Shown: piece by piece, positions 34,401 through 49,400 of the stretch | Layout of the letters: each line of letters starts with the position of its first letter | Numbering within the stretch: the first letter of the stretch is position 1 | Source of the DNA: Amphiduros pacificus | Lineage: Eukaryota > Annelida > Polychaeta > Phyllodocida > Hesionidae | Length of the DNA stretch: 64,000 nucleotides | Direction of reading: 5' to 3' | Assembly: GCA_949316495.1 (NCBI GenBank) | Contig: OX439010.1 | Coordinates: 22,139,766 to 22,203,765, forward strand | Program-made: the position numbers and the translations under genes | Notes under the pieces: model-generated | What the model was told of the DNA's origin: nothing | The model's database searches: none | Seen by the model: only the letters and a program-made list of their open reading frames with translations

Positions 34401-37400
34401 TGGAATTATTAAATTGCTTGGAAATGCTTCCCAATCAGTAGAGCAGGGAGTTCTGTGTAAGTTTAGTTTAAAAAGTTGCATCTTTGCTGAAAAAAAATCA
34501 TTCATACACCAAATAAGATATTTTTAAAAGATAAAGATAAAAGATAATTTCAACTCCCCCATCAGGTTGCAATGATTATGTATTTCATTTTTATTTTATT
34601 TCTTTTAATTTCGGTTTTGTTTGTTGCAATTTTTTGGTTTGTTGTAATTTTTGTTTTGTGGTAATTTTTGTTTTGTTTATTTTTTTCCCCATCTGTGTTA
34701 CGTGTGGAGCACCACTTTTTCTTGTTAATGATTTTCAAAATTTAATAGCTTTCAATTAGTTACCAAGGAGGCTGCCATTTTAACAAATATTAGCCAATAA
34801 GTTGATTGACGATCTCCATGTGTTTTTTTTTCTCCCCATTGAAAAGTACACACAGAACACACTGTCCACCAGAGGCACATGCAAACTATGACTTCGGCCA
34901 ACCCAGACTAGTATTCCAACGGTACAACTTTTACTGAGCATATGCTTAAATCTGTCCGGTCTTTATACCTTAAACATCACTTAAAATTGAAAACAATCCT
35001 CAGGAAACAATCCGAAAAATCTGGAATTTAAAATCAAGAGTTTTCATGGCCTTCAATCACCTTTTAGATAATTTATAATTTTTTATTGCAAGTACAATTT
35101 TCTGTTATTTATATATTATTATTATTATTACACATAAATGTTACCTTTACCTTTTTTTACCTTTACTAGCCTAATACTCTCTGAGTCTAGAACTTATTCA
35201 ATTCCATTTAATATATTCATACGCAAGGTATACATATGATTGATCAAAGCATACATAATTGAAAAAAATTATATCTATACATTTCTTATTTTGAATAAGC
35301 ATTCTTAAAATATGCAAGATTACTGGCCACGGTACTACAAACACCTTTAGCAGCAATACTAGCAATACAAGATATTTTCACTTGTTGCTATTATTGAAGA
35401 ATTTTACAAATCCCAGAACAAATTGCTCCTTTATGTAAAGATATTCATGATAGATGCTAACATATTTGTTTGACATTGATTGATATGGCAAATTCCACAA
35501 TCTTGTAGCCTTATTCCAAGCTTTTCATAACTCACTTAATGTCTTCCATTGAAGTGCCCACATCTGGTATCCATAGAAAAATCAATGATTACATGTGAAT
35601 GATTCTACAATTGTCTGATGATGATGAGTAAATCCCAATTTAGGTATCAACTAGGGCATCAGATCATCTGATTTCATCTGTATGATATGATACATATCAA
35701 TGATTTATCAATATTCTATACATATCAATATGTATTCAGTCAGTGAACAATTTGACAATAGTCTGATGATGTGCAAATCCAAAATTAGGTAACAATCTGT
35801 TCATGGATTCATGAGTAAAAGAGCCCTTGTAATACAATATAAATATATATGATTTATTTTATTTATTTTATATCAAAAGTAAATAATAATATTTTATTTT
35901 TTAGATATTTATCACTTACTGCAACAACTAGATCTGATGTTAAGATCATTACACCTTCCACTGAAGTGCAAAAAATTGAAATTGAAGAAAAGGTAAGTTT
36001 TTGACTGAAATATTATTCTGTGAAATCACTTACTCCTAAGATTGATGAAGTTCACGCTGTTTAGAATTAAATACAATACATTTTATGCGACTCAAGCTTG
36101 GTAAGAATTGATTTCATGAACCACTGGACATCAAAGTATTAATATGTTTTGATATTTTTTTAGCTTGAATCAAGCTTTTTACTGAATTTACACAAAAAAT
36201 AAAAAGTATTATTATTTTTACCAATCTTGTTAAGAAGCTGATGTACCCATTGTTTATTAAAATATTCATTTTTATTAATATACTGACCATTTTACATACT
36301 GTATTGGATTATTGAAAAAAAAATCAATCATTAACACAGCAATTTGGCAATGTTTGGTTTTAAACTTTAAAGAATAATTTATTAATTTTAGACAAGGAAT
36401 GAGAGAAATTGAATTGTGCCTACAATCACTTTTCTGACACCAGAGGACACCACTTATCAGTACCCAACTTTGAAACTTTTTTGGGGTGTGTTATGGGAAA
36501 TGTTACGATCTTAACAGACTCTTTTTGTTTTTTGCTCAGTGTCTGCCCAAAGCATTTATGAAAGCAGGCGAAAAGACGACTGTAACATTAACTTATGCAA
36601 CAAAAAAAGTTGATTTCTACGGAAGACAGTTTTATTCCAATGGCAAAATTATCCTGTATCCGGCCTTATTTTTCACAAACACTATTTTCAAAATAAAGCT
36701 GACTGGCTGTCTAACCAGTACACAGTACACACCATTTTGCAGAAAATATTTAAGGTTCTAATTTGAAGTATAATTTATCAATCTTTTGATATGGGAAAGG
36801 ATAATTAAGGTAAAACTGTCATCATCTTTTTATGGTAAAATTGGCCCTGTTAAGGCAGAGGATGGTGATTGTAGCAGAACCATGCAGTGTTCTGCAATAT
36901 CAAGTTATATCAGCAAATATTTTTTTGATGAGCTTCAGTCTCCTCCCTCATGTTTGGGATTTACGCAGTGACCATTTTTCTTATCAGTAATGCTTATATA
37001 TACATGATAAGAGGCATTGAGCACACATGAGGTGGGACAGCTTCCTGAGTTTGGTTATCCTTGCTAGAGACACTCAACTTTCTTAGATAAAGAAAGTTGT
37101 CTTATTGTGGGTGGCACATTTAAACAGGCCTTCCCAAGCTTTGGTGTTTTCCAAATAGCAGTTTAAGTATCATTTATACTCACAGTAATTAATACTCACT
37201 TCTGACATGCAGCTTTTGTAGTATCAAAAGTTAGATAATGTGGTAATCATATGGAAAAAAAATCGTGCTTTAGAATTTGAATATGGATCGTTTCATCACA
37301 CTATTGCTCTCTGATAATGATTGAAAGTGACCAACTCGAAAATCTGAGCGTCTCTGATTTCTATGTTGTCAGTTCCGATCATGACACTTTGATACTGTGC

Positions 37401-40400
37401 AGTTGCCCATACCATTGCTTTCCAATAATATTTTAACAAGAACTTGAACAAGGGCTGAATGTATAGTTGCTTAGAAGAAAAGCACATTAGCATCAGTTCC
37501 TCTTTGATTGTCCAAAGTTGTGGGTCTCTTATGAGACCTGTGCCTGAGTAAACCCATTGTATTTATAAATCTGAAATATCAAAAATCCTTAAATCAGTTT
37601 TCACTTTGGATTAAAATGGCCATCACTGACACATTGATGACATCCCGATGACATTCCAATTCCTTGAATTTCTGGCTTTATTGTTTGGTATTCCAAGCCA
37701 AAATATGCAATGAAAAAAGCTTATCTAAATATGTTATGGCAAGCTTGGTGGTGGCCATTTTACAAATTGATCGGGATCGGAATCCATCATTGTGTGACAT
37801 ATTATTTCAGCAGTAGAGAATATCGCCGCTGTGGTCTGGAGTTGAGTTTTCACCTTCTCAGCCTCTTTCTAGCACCTCAGATATTCATAATTGCAGCACA
37901 GTATTTAGTGTCTACATCCTTTTCTTGAAATGTGGATGATGAGCATTCATGAAATCATTAGGGAAGACTGGGGATATATAAATTTACGAATATTTTCAGA
38001 TATATAATAAAAAGTAAACTTAAGTAAACAAATGATTACAGGAATAAATGTCACACAGTGGTTATTTTTAGGAACTGCTGTCAATGGCATATTTCACAGA
38101 TCTTTTGAACAATATTAGCAAGTAAAAGTACGACAAAAAATGAATATCAATTATAAGAATATAAAATGTGCACTGAGAAGACTTGCCATAACTGACACAA
38201 AAAACATAAAAAATGATGAATGTCAAACTGATGACAGGGCTGGGATGAAATATATCCCAAATTGTCTGCACTGCCCAACTGTTTTACACTCAACAATAAT
38301 TTTATTGCCAAGTTCAGAATTTTTTTATATTATTATTGTACAGGGGGGTACTGCAAGAGATGGGATATGGTGGTTCATATGGGGCTTTGTGTGCTCTGGT
38401 GTCTGCCTGAATGCAATATAACCTGCCATCTTCAAGCTGATTACCACCCATGCCCACGTTTGTAGTTAAAAGGAATTATTTTGATATAGGGTAACTTATT
38501 CGCATCAGAATGTTTCTCGCTTAAAGTGGGACCAATGGGTATTCAATAATGTAGTAAATACAAAAATGGACTTGCTGTTTTCAGGTTGGCTTATCCAGGT
38601 GTATTTGGGGGATAAATGATAGGTTATCTGATGATGGACTGCTGATTCTAATTATGGGACTTTCTACTTAAGAGGCTATTTCCTGTAATATCAATACTGT
38701 CTTAGAATGGGGCAGTTTATTGCAGGTATTGTCTTATGATGCAATGTTTGATGATGAGATTGCCTCATGGCATTGTTGAGTCTCCTGTGACCACGATGGC
38801 AAAGGTTACACAGAATATTGAGTGTCAGTATGTGGTTGTGGTTGGCTTTATCTGGTTACACTGAATATTGAGTGGCAGTATGCGGTTGTGGTTGTGGTTG
38901 GCTATATCTGGTCACACTCTATTATTGAGTGGCAGTATGTGGTTGTGGTTGGCTATATCTGGTCACGCTATATTATTGAGTGTCAGTATGTGGTTGTGGT
39001 TGGCTATATCTGGTCACGCTGTATTATTGAGTGTCAGTATGTGGTTGTGGTTGGCTATATCTGGTCACACTGAATATTGAGTAGCATTATGTGGTTGTGG
39101 TTGGCTATATCTGGTCACACTGTATTATTGAGTGTCAGTATGTGGTTGTGGTTGGCTATCTCTGGTCACGCTGTATTATTGAGTGTCAGTATGTGGTTGT
39201 GGTTGGCTATATCTGGTTACACTGAATATTGAGTGTCAGTATGTGGTTGTGGTTGGCTATCTCTGGTCACGCTGTATTATTGAGTGTCAGTATGTGGTTG
39301 TGGTTGGCTATATCTGGTTACACTGAATATTGAGTGTCAGTATGTGGTTGTGGTTGGCTATCTCTGGTCACGCTGTATTATTGAGTGTCAGTATGTGGTT
39401 GTGGTTGGCTATATCTGGTTACACTGAATATTGAGTGTCAGTATGTGGTTGTGGTTGGCTATATCTGGTAATGCTGTATTATTGAGTGGCAGTATGTGGT
39501 TGTGGTTGGCTATATCTGGTCACACTCTATTATTGAGTGTCAGTATGTGGTTGTGGTTGGCTATATCTGGTCACGCTGTATTATTGAGTGTCAGTATGTG
39601 GTTGTGGTTGGCTATATCTGGTCACACTGAATATTGAGTAGCATTATGTGGTTGTGGTTGGCTATATCTGGTCACACTGTATTATTGAGTGTCAGTATGT
39701 GGTTGTGGTTGGCTATCTCTGGTCACGCTGTATTATTGAGTGTCAGTATGTGGTTGTGGTTGGCTATATCTGGTTACACTGAATATTGAGTGTCAGTATG
39801 TGGTTGTGGTTGGCTATATCTGGTCACGCTGTATTATTGAGTGTCAGTATGTGGTTGTGGTTGGCTATATCTGGTTACACTGAATATTGAGTGTCAGTAT
39901 GTGGTTGTGGTTGGCTATATCTGGTAATGCTGTATTATTGAGTGGCAGTATGTGGTTGTGGTTGGCTATATCTGGTCACACTGTATTATTGAGTGTCAGT
40001 ATGTGGTTGTGGTTGGCTGTATCTGGTCACACTGTATTATTGAGTGTCAGTATGTGGTTGTGGTTGGCTATATCTGGTCACGCTGTATTATTGAGTGTCA
40101 GTATGTGATTGTGGTTGGCTGTATCTGGTCACGCTGTATTATTGAGTGGCAGTATGTGGTTGTGGTTGGCTATATCTGGTTACACGGAATATTGAGTGTC
40201 AGTATGTGGTTGTGGTTGGCTATATCTGGTTACACGGAATATTGAGTGTCAGTATGTGGTTGTGGTTGGCTATATCTGGTCACGCTGTATTATTGAGTGT
40301 CAGTATGTGGTTGTGGTTGGCTATATCTGGTCACACTGAATATTGAGTAGCATTATGTGGTTGTGGTTGGCTATATCTGGTCACACTGTATTATTGAGTG

Positions 40401-43400
40401 TCAGTATGTGGTTGTGGTTGGCTATCTCTGGTCACGCTGTATTATTGAGTGTCAGTATGTGGTTGTGGTTGGCTATATCTGGTTACACGGAATATTGAGT
40501 GTCAGTATGTGGTTGTGGTTGGCTGTATCTGGTTACACGGAATATTGAGTGTCAGTATGTGGTTGTGGTTGGCTATATCTGGTCACGCTGTATTATTGAG
40601 TGTCAGTATGTGGTTGTGGTTGGCTATATCTGGTCACACTGAATATTGAGTAGCATTATGTGGTTGTGGTTGGCTATATCTGGTCACACTGTATTATTGA
40701 GTGTCAGTATGTGGTTGTGGTTGGCTATCTCTGGTCACGCTGTATTATTGAGTGTCAGTATGTGGTTGTGGTTGGCTATATCTGGTTACACTGAATATTG
40801 AGTGTCAGTATGTGGTTGTGGTTGGCTGTATCTGGTCACGCTGTATTATTGAGTGGCAGTATGTGGTTGTGGTTGGCTATATCTGGTCACGCTATATTAT
40901 TGAGTGGCAGTATGTGGTTGTGGTTGGCTATATCTGGTCACGCTGTATTATTGAGTGGCAGTATGTGGTTGTGGTTGGCTATATCTGGTCACGCTGTATT
41001 ATTGAGTGTCAGTATGTGGTTGTGGTTGGCTATATCTGGTCATGCTGTATTATTGAGTGTCAGTATGTGGTTGTGGTTGGCTATATCTGGTCATGCTGTA
41101 TTATTGAGTGGCAGTATGTGGTTGTGGTTGGCTATATCTAGTCACACTGTATTAATGAGTGTCAGTATGTGCATAAATATATATGATGGCTATATTCAGA
41201 TGAATTCCATATTGAACTTTCTGTGACTTTTTTGACCTTTCACATAAGGTCAAAATCATTTTGACCTTGACAATCTCAACAGCAGTAAACAAGGTCACTC
41301 TACTCACTAGTTCTACCTTTTGATTCCTTGATCCTTAATGAATAGGATCCTGAGTTTTTTTAATTTTTATCAAACATTGTGCCATGCCCATTGATCTAGT
41401 TTCAAAACGGCTTGTTACAATTGTTTTATGACAATTCATGTGATGTAACAGATATAGATATAAGTGACTTTGCAAATATGTCCACTGATCAATGTAAAGT
41501 ATATATGTATAAAAAATACTCTGATAATGAGGACTTGCATTTTGATAGTTGCAAAGTTGTATTTGCTTTCAAACTTGTGCAGCCAGTTGAGCTGACAGGG
41601 ATGTAAGATGGTGGTAGACAGTGGCACGATGCCATTGGTACCGCCATCATTGACCGCTTACTTATAGCCTAATGCCAGCTATTAGCAGTAAAAGCTGGTG
41701 CAGTCTACAAGTTTTCAAGGATAAATAAGGGTGATAAAAAGCCACACACCTCACATAATTGTACCAGATTTGTCCCAATGGACTTCTCTCAAGCTCTGTG
41801 CGGCAAGATCGGTGCAGTTTTTGGCAGTGGAGACAAGCTTGTTCATCAATGATGCTGGCACAAGCACAACATCCTTATTAAAGCGTCTGGCCAGACTGTG
41901 AGTGACACTAACTGATCTGGCGACTAATTCTTCTCAAGCTGACAACTTGGCTGCCATTTTGCCTAATTGAGTCATTATGATATAGGTGTGAACCTTTCGC
42001 TACCGACACTGCACTGTAAACTACCACACAAACTGCCATGCATATAACAAGTGGGGGATAGATAATGGCCGGGTAACATTCTACACACATCTTTCACTGA
42101 GGATAGTGGTGGTTCTCATGTCATTTACACAGCGATATACCCTCATGAATGCCACAGAACCATGTCACCAAGACTTATGAAAATTGCCCATTAAATTACC
42201 ATTTGTCTGCAACCAATGCATGGACCGACCATGCCGAAGAGAATGTCTCCAGTCTGAATTACCTGACTGAATAAGAATTTTGATTGGTTTTAATTTGACA
42301 ATCTTAGTTAAATGCAGTATTAATGAAGGATTCAATTAGGTAAATTGATTCATGATGTTGGCAGACATTTAACACTTTTTATTAAGACTTGTAATGGCTT
42401 ATTTATGGATTTACATGAAAAAAAGTTGAAAATACCGGTAGTTGTAATGTTTGAGGTTGGGCTTCCCTTGTTGCTCAATGCAAGCATCTTTGGTCCAGGG
42501 TTAGATGTTTAAAAGCCTTTTTCTACAGTTTTTGATCATTCAATTAAAACATTCTGATGGCAAACAACACTTTAAATTATGATAAACTTACCCAAAATAA
42601 GTAATAACATTCATGAGGTTAAGAGACTAAAGTAATATACAGAGATAATTGGAGGGAAATAATTGGGAAACCAGACATAAAATCTACACAATAATTTACA
42701 ATTTTTAAGATGATTAGAAGAATGTATCAAGTTGATATCTGCAGATAGTGTTCTCTTAGCATGAGAATGATTGCAAAGTTTACTGAGACCATCCAGACAT
42801 TCACGTACCAGCTTAGACAAGTGTCTCGACATCCACACTCTCTGGTCTGGAATCATGTAATATGCACCCCATGCAGAATGTATTGTTTTATGATATCTTG
42901 AGCTCAATAGCTTAGAATTCTTAGAAATAGTGTCATGTTTGTCATCAATATAATCTTCATGATACTGTAAATCTATGATTTGAGCTCTCCTTTTTAGCTC
43001 TGCTGAGACTTTAGCTCGCAGAGCTTTAGGAGGGGGAAAATGTCTGTCGGTCTGTCTGTCCGTCCGTCTGTCAACATTTCTTTAAAAATCTTCTTCTCTA
43101 AAACTACCAGTAGTACATCTTTCATATTTTATATAGAGGTAGATATATAGTTGAAGATTCAGATTCCTTCAAATCTTAGTGATGTCACCATTGACCTTAG
43201 TGCAGTGACCTTGAGGTCACAAATTTTGTACTAAGCATATCTCAGCAACCACTTATTACAGGATATTAAAACTTGGTATGCAGAAATGTCATATGTTAAA
43301 GCTGTGCCTTGTCATACAATTTTAGTCATGTGACCTTTGACCTTGACACATTGACCTTGAATTCAAAATTTGTGAACATGCCACATCACAACCATCAGAA

Positions 43401-46400
43401 GTGAATAAAAAACACTTCATATCTGTTATATAGTAACGTTATGTTTAAAAATCTTCTCCTCCAAAACTACCAGTAATATTTGTTTCATATTTAATACAGA
43501 GGTAGATAGAGAGTTGAAGATTCAGATTCCTTCAAATCTTATTGATGTCACCATTGACCTTAATGCAGTGACCTTGATGTCACAAATTTTGTAAGGAGTA
43601 TATCTCAGCAACTACTTATAAGAAGAAATTAAAACTTGGTATACAGAAATGTTTTAGGTCATAGCCGTGCCTCGTCATACTTTCTTAGTCATGTGACCTT
43701 TGACCTTGACACATTGACCTTGAATTCAAAATTTGTGAACATTCCACATCATAACCATTAGAAGTGAATTAAATGCACTTCATATCTTTTATATACCAAC
43801 ACTATTTTATACAGGGCTAGATAGAGAGTTGAAGATTTAGATACCTTCAATTCTCAGTGATGTCACCATTGGCCTTAGTGCAGTGACCTTGATGTCACAA
43901 ATATTTTAAGGAGCATATCTCAGCAACCACTTATAAGAAGAAATTAAAACTTGGTATACAGAAATGTTTTAGGTCATAGCCGTGCCTCGTCATACTTTCT
44001 TAGTCATGTGACCTTTGACCTTGACACATTGACCTTGAATTCAAAATTTATGAACATTCCACATCATAACCATTAGAAGTGAATTAAATGCACTTCATAT
44101 ATTTTATATACCAACACTATTTTATACAGGGCTAGATAGAGAGTTGAAGATTTAGATTCCTTCAATTATCAGTGATGTCACCATTGACCTTAGTGCAGTG
44201 ACCTTGATGTCACAAATTTTGTAAGGAGCATATCTCAGCAACCACTTACAAGAAGAAATTAAATCTTGGTATACAGGAATGTCTTATGTTATAGCTGTAC
44301 CTCGTCATACAATTTTAGTCATGTGACCTTTGACCTTGACACATTGACCTTGAATTAAAAATTTGTGAACATGCCACATCACAACCATCAGAAGTGAATA
44401 AAAAAACACTTCATATCTGTTATATACTAACACTATGTTTAAAAATCTTCTCCTCCAAAACTACCAGTAATATTTGTTTCATATTTAATACAGAGGTAGA
44501 TAGAGAGTTGAAGATTCAGATTCCTTCAAATCTTAGTGATGTCACCATTGACCTTAATGCAATGACCTTGATGTCACAAATTATGTAAGGAGTATATCTC
44601 AGCAACTACTTATAAGAAGAAATTAAAACTTGGTATACAGAAATGTCTTAGGTCATAGCCGTGCCTCGTCATACTTTCTTAGTCATGTGACCTTTGACCT
44701 TGACACATTGACCTTGAATTCAAAATTTATGAACATTCCACATCATAACCATTAGAAGTGAATTAAATGCACTTCATATCTTTTATATACCAACACTATT
44801 TTATACAGAGCTAGATAGAGAGTTGAAGATTTAGATTCCTTCAATTATCAGTGATGTCACCATTGAGCTTAGTGCAGTGACCTTGATGTCACAAATTTTG
44901 TAAGGAGCATATCTCAGCAACCACTTACAAGAAGAAATTAAATCTTGGTATACAGGAATGTCTTATGTTAAAGCTGTACCTTGTCATACAATTTTAGTCA
45001 TGTGACCTTTGACCTTGACACATTGACCTTGAATTAAAAATTTGTGAACATGCCACATCACAACCATCAGAAGTGAATAAAAAACACTTCATATCTGTTA
45101 TATACTAACACTATGTTTAAAAATCTTCTCCTCCAAAACTACCAGTAATATTTGTTTTATATTTAATACAGAGGTAGATAGAGAGTTGAAGATTCAGATT
45201 CCTTCAAATCTTAGTGATGTCACCATTGACCTTAGTGCGGTGGCCTTGATGTCACAAATTTTGTAAGGAGCATATCTCAGCAACCACTTATAAGAAGAAA
45301 TTAAAACTTGGTATACAGAAATGTCTTAGGTCATAGCCCTGCCTCATAATAATTTCTTAGTCATGTGACCTTTGTCCTTGACACATTGACATTGAATTCA
45401 AAATTTGTGTGCATGCAAAATCTCACAACCATTAAAAGTGGAGCAGACTTGATGATGATTTTGACCAATCAAAATGCATGTTACATTTCAAATTTGGCCC
45501 CAACTTGTTATCTTGATTCTCATTGGCTATGTTATTCAAAATGGCAGCCTCCTTGACAACTTTGTGATAGCTATTAGATTTTTGAAAAAATCATGACAAA
45601 ATGGAAAAAGAACTGAGTCTAATGGAAAATAGATAGAATTAGACCTCAGAAAATACAACATCTTGCCTACTTTGGGATCTTGTATGGAAAATCATAACCT
45701 GGTTGCTTGTTGTACTTAATCTCAGTTCATGTGTTTTCATTCAAGTCAGCAGAGCTATCAACCCATGGGGTTATGTTTTAAACAAATTGTTTTGGGTGGA
45801 ACATTCTTCATACAGACATATGCCAGTATAGAAATCTTGATATCACCTGACCAAGAGAGGGCCACTCTGACACTTAATACCAAACATCCAAGCTGCAATT
45901 TGAAACTGAGAATTTGCAAGAATTGAAAGTTTACTCATCCTAATATTTAACTATTTAACTATAAAAAATGTCTTACCAAATTCTTTGATTGATGAATCAG
46001 AATTTGACAAATCAGATTGACAAATCAGAATTTGAAGTGATCACTCATCATCAGTAAGAAATCTACTTTCTTACAATGTACAACAGCTTAAATGACTTGT
46101 CACAGTAATCAAGTAATTAACCTGTGCATGTAATACAGTGATGAAAGTTTTCAGGAAATAACCTGAATTGAAGTTTTTTACTTCAAATGTGAAATTCAAA
46201 ATGGTCTGAACTCAGTCTGAAACATCCAAAAATGACATTTGTGAAAGGGGGTAGGGGTATCTTCAAGTTAATTTTTAAGGGTTTCAGGTTTTTTCCTGAA
46301 TGCTGACTTTCATCACTGGTAATAAATGCAGATGGATAGGCCCATAGAAACTCAACATTAATAACACTATAGATACTTGGGGGGAAACGTTTGAGAAAAT

Positions 46401-49400
46401 CATTGATATGTGGCTTAATTTTTTAAAACTCCAGCTGGGTCTGAGACACTGGTGAGACAAGGTATGAGACAAGGTGTGAGACAAGGTGTGAGACATGGTG
46501 TGAGACAAGGTCTGGGACAAGGTCTGAGACAAGGTGTGAGACAAGGTGTGAAACAAGGTCTGAGACAAGGTCTGAGACAAGGTGTGAGACAACGTCTGGG
46601 ACAAGGTGTGAAACAAGGTCTGAGACAAGGTGTGAGACAAGGTGTGAGACAAGGTGTGAGACAAGGTCTGAGACAAGGTGTGAGACAAGGTGTGAGACAA
46701 GGTGTGAGACAAGGTGTGAGACAAGGTGTGACAGTCTCCGCATTGTCATGCTGCCTCTTCTACCCATCAAATGTGGCTACTTTCAAATACCTCAAGTATC
46801 AAACTTTCAAGACACAAGATGTCTTATGATGATGTTGGCAGGAAAAAACTACACAGACAGGAAGTAGATCTCAAACTCTATTGGCTCTGAGTAGGGCTGT
46901 TCCGAAATCCAAGTTGGGTATCAAACAAAATTGTCAGAGACAGTAATGCAGCAGGTTGACATAGTGGATTGTATGTCACTGCATAAGTATCACTTGTCAG
47001 CAACCAGATTCTGCCATTGAAGTAGACTGTGATTATCAGCAGCTGAATAGGCCACAGTAATAGGTGGTAACTGGTCAGGCGCTATTAGGTGGAATAAGGG
47101 CAAGTTGCTCATCAGACCATTAGGGCAATTTGTGTTTGGTTAAAAGATTGTGATGCTATGTGGATTTGGAGATTAGAGTCTGGACAGAGAGCAATGAATG
47201 CTGTATTCTCAAGTTATCTTATGTGGTTTATAATGGGCACAGCTCTATAGAGACTCTTACCTGGCAATTTGAAGTTGTATGATGTCGCAGACGTGTGATC
47301 ACTAACTACACCAACCTGCTGCAACTTCCGCCATCTTAAGTCCCAATCTTCCGACAACCACAAACATTTTTTCACATATTTAAGTACCTTAAAAAAGTAG
47401 TAAGACGTCGAGGTGAAAAGGGGAATAAAGTTGAGAGAAGTTTGTTGAGACAGGCAGCAGCCATACTAAATCAAGTCATATCTGCTGCCAATCCAATCCT
47501 TAATGCAATGAATATTCTTAAGAGAAGACATATTGTATGCAATAAGCTCTATCTTCTCATATATTTATGTTATGCATCTGAATAAAGCTTTGGCCTCCTT
47601 TTGTGCTGAAAATGCTCATCTTTTCAAATATTTTGCATTTTGTTTCCAGTTCATCTTCAAAGTCATGTCTGTGTTATATCAATGATTGTTTCAGAATTTT
47701 AAGTGCACCAAGTCCTAATCAATATATTAGTCCATAAATATGATTTTCATGGCCACCTTGTCAGGCATATATCACCTCTTCAACCATTACAGTTTTCAAA
47801 ACTTTAATAACTAATCTTTTTTCTGTCTCACCTTATTTCAAGGTTGTATACTAACAGAAAATGACTAATGTATCTAACTTCAGGGATACAAGTTCAGAGA
47901 GGTTAACGTCCATTTTTAGCAAGCTGCATGGCTTGAAGCTATCTCTGTCAGCATTGCACCAAAGTAGTTCTTTCAGGTGTTTTTTTTTTCTTTTTTCTTT
48001 TTTTTTTCTTTTTTACCCTCAGCCCCTGATGTAATCAGGCTGAGGGTATTGTAGTACTCCTGGCGTGGGTATGTATGTATGTATGTATGTATGTATGTCT
48101 GTATGTATGTATGTATGTCTGTAGCGAACATCCTTGTCATCGCGATAACTCAAGAACAAATGATGGCAGCTTCATGAAACTTGACACACATATGCATCTG
48201 GTGAAAACCTCGGACGAGTTCGATGGACGGCGACCTTGACCTATTTTTCAAGGTCACGGGAACAATTATGTGAAATCCCAAGAATCACAATAACTCAAGA
48301 ACGAATAATGGTAGCTTTATGAGATTTGACACACATAAGTATCTGGTGAAGACCTCAGAATTTTTTCTATGAAACATGACCTTCACCTACTTTTCAAGGT
48401 CACAGGGACAATTATGTGAAATCATCTTGTCATCGCGATAACTCGAGAACAAATGATGGCAGCTTCATGAAACTTAACACACATATGCATCTGGTGAAAA
48501 CCTCGGACGAGTTCGATGGACGGCGACCTTGACCTATTTTTCAAGGTCACAGGGACAATTATGTGAAATCCCAAGAATCACAATAACTCAAGAACGAATA
48601 ATGGTAGCTTTATTAGATTTGACACACATAAGTATCTGGTGAAGACCTCAGAATTTTTTCTATGAAACATGACCTTCACCTACTTTTCAAGGTCACAGGG
48701 ACAATTATGTGAAATCATCTTGTCATCGCGATAACTCGAGAACAAATGATGGCAGCTTCATGAAACTTAACACACATATGCATCTGGTGAAAACCTCGGA
48801 CGAGTTCGATGGACGGCGACCTTGACCTATTTTTCAAGGTCACAGGGACAATTATGTGAAATCCCAAGAATCACAATAACTCAAGAACGAATAATGGTAG
48901 CTTTATTAGATTTGACACACATAAGTATCTGGTGAAGACCTCAGAATTTTTTCTATGAAACATGACCTTCACCTACTTTTCAAGGTCACAGGGACAATTA
49001 TGTGAAATTATCTTGTCATCGCGATAGCTCGAGAACAAATGATGGCAGCTTCATGAAACTTGACACACATATGCATCTGGTGAAAACCTCGAATGAGTTT
49101 GATGGATGGCGACCTTGACCTATTTTTCAAGGTCACGGACAATTATGTGAAATCCCAAGAATCGCAAGAACGAATGATGGCAGCTTTATGAGATTTGACA
49201 CACACAAGCATCTGGTGAAGACCTCAGAATTTTTTCTTTGAAACATGACCTTTACCTACTTTTCAAGGTCACAGGGATAATTATGTGAAATCATCCTTGT
49301 CATCATGATAACTCAAGAACAAATGATGGCAGCTTCATGAAACTTTACACGCATAAGCATCTGGTGAAAACCTCGGACTAGTTCGGTGGACGGCGACCTT

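Noticed and set aside
38822-41226. Trp/Val/Leu-rich repeat proteins that look like membrane segments
   Set aside because: All three plus frames give similar peptides from the 50/51-bp minisatellite, inside an NDUFS4 intron; not genes.
46284-46829. Arg/Gln/Gly and Ser/His/Thr/Leu repeat proteins
   Set aside because: Open frames on both strands of a 12-bp minisatellite; an automatic result of the period.
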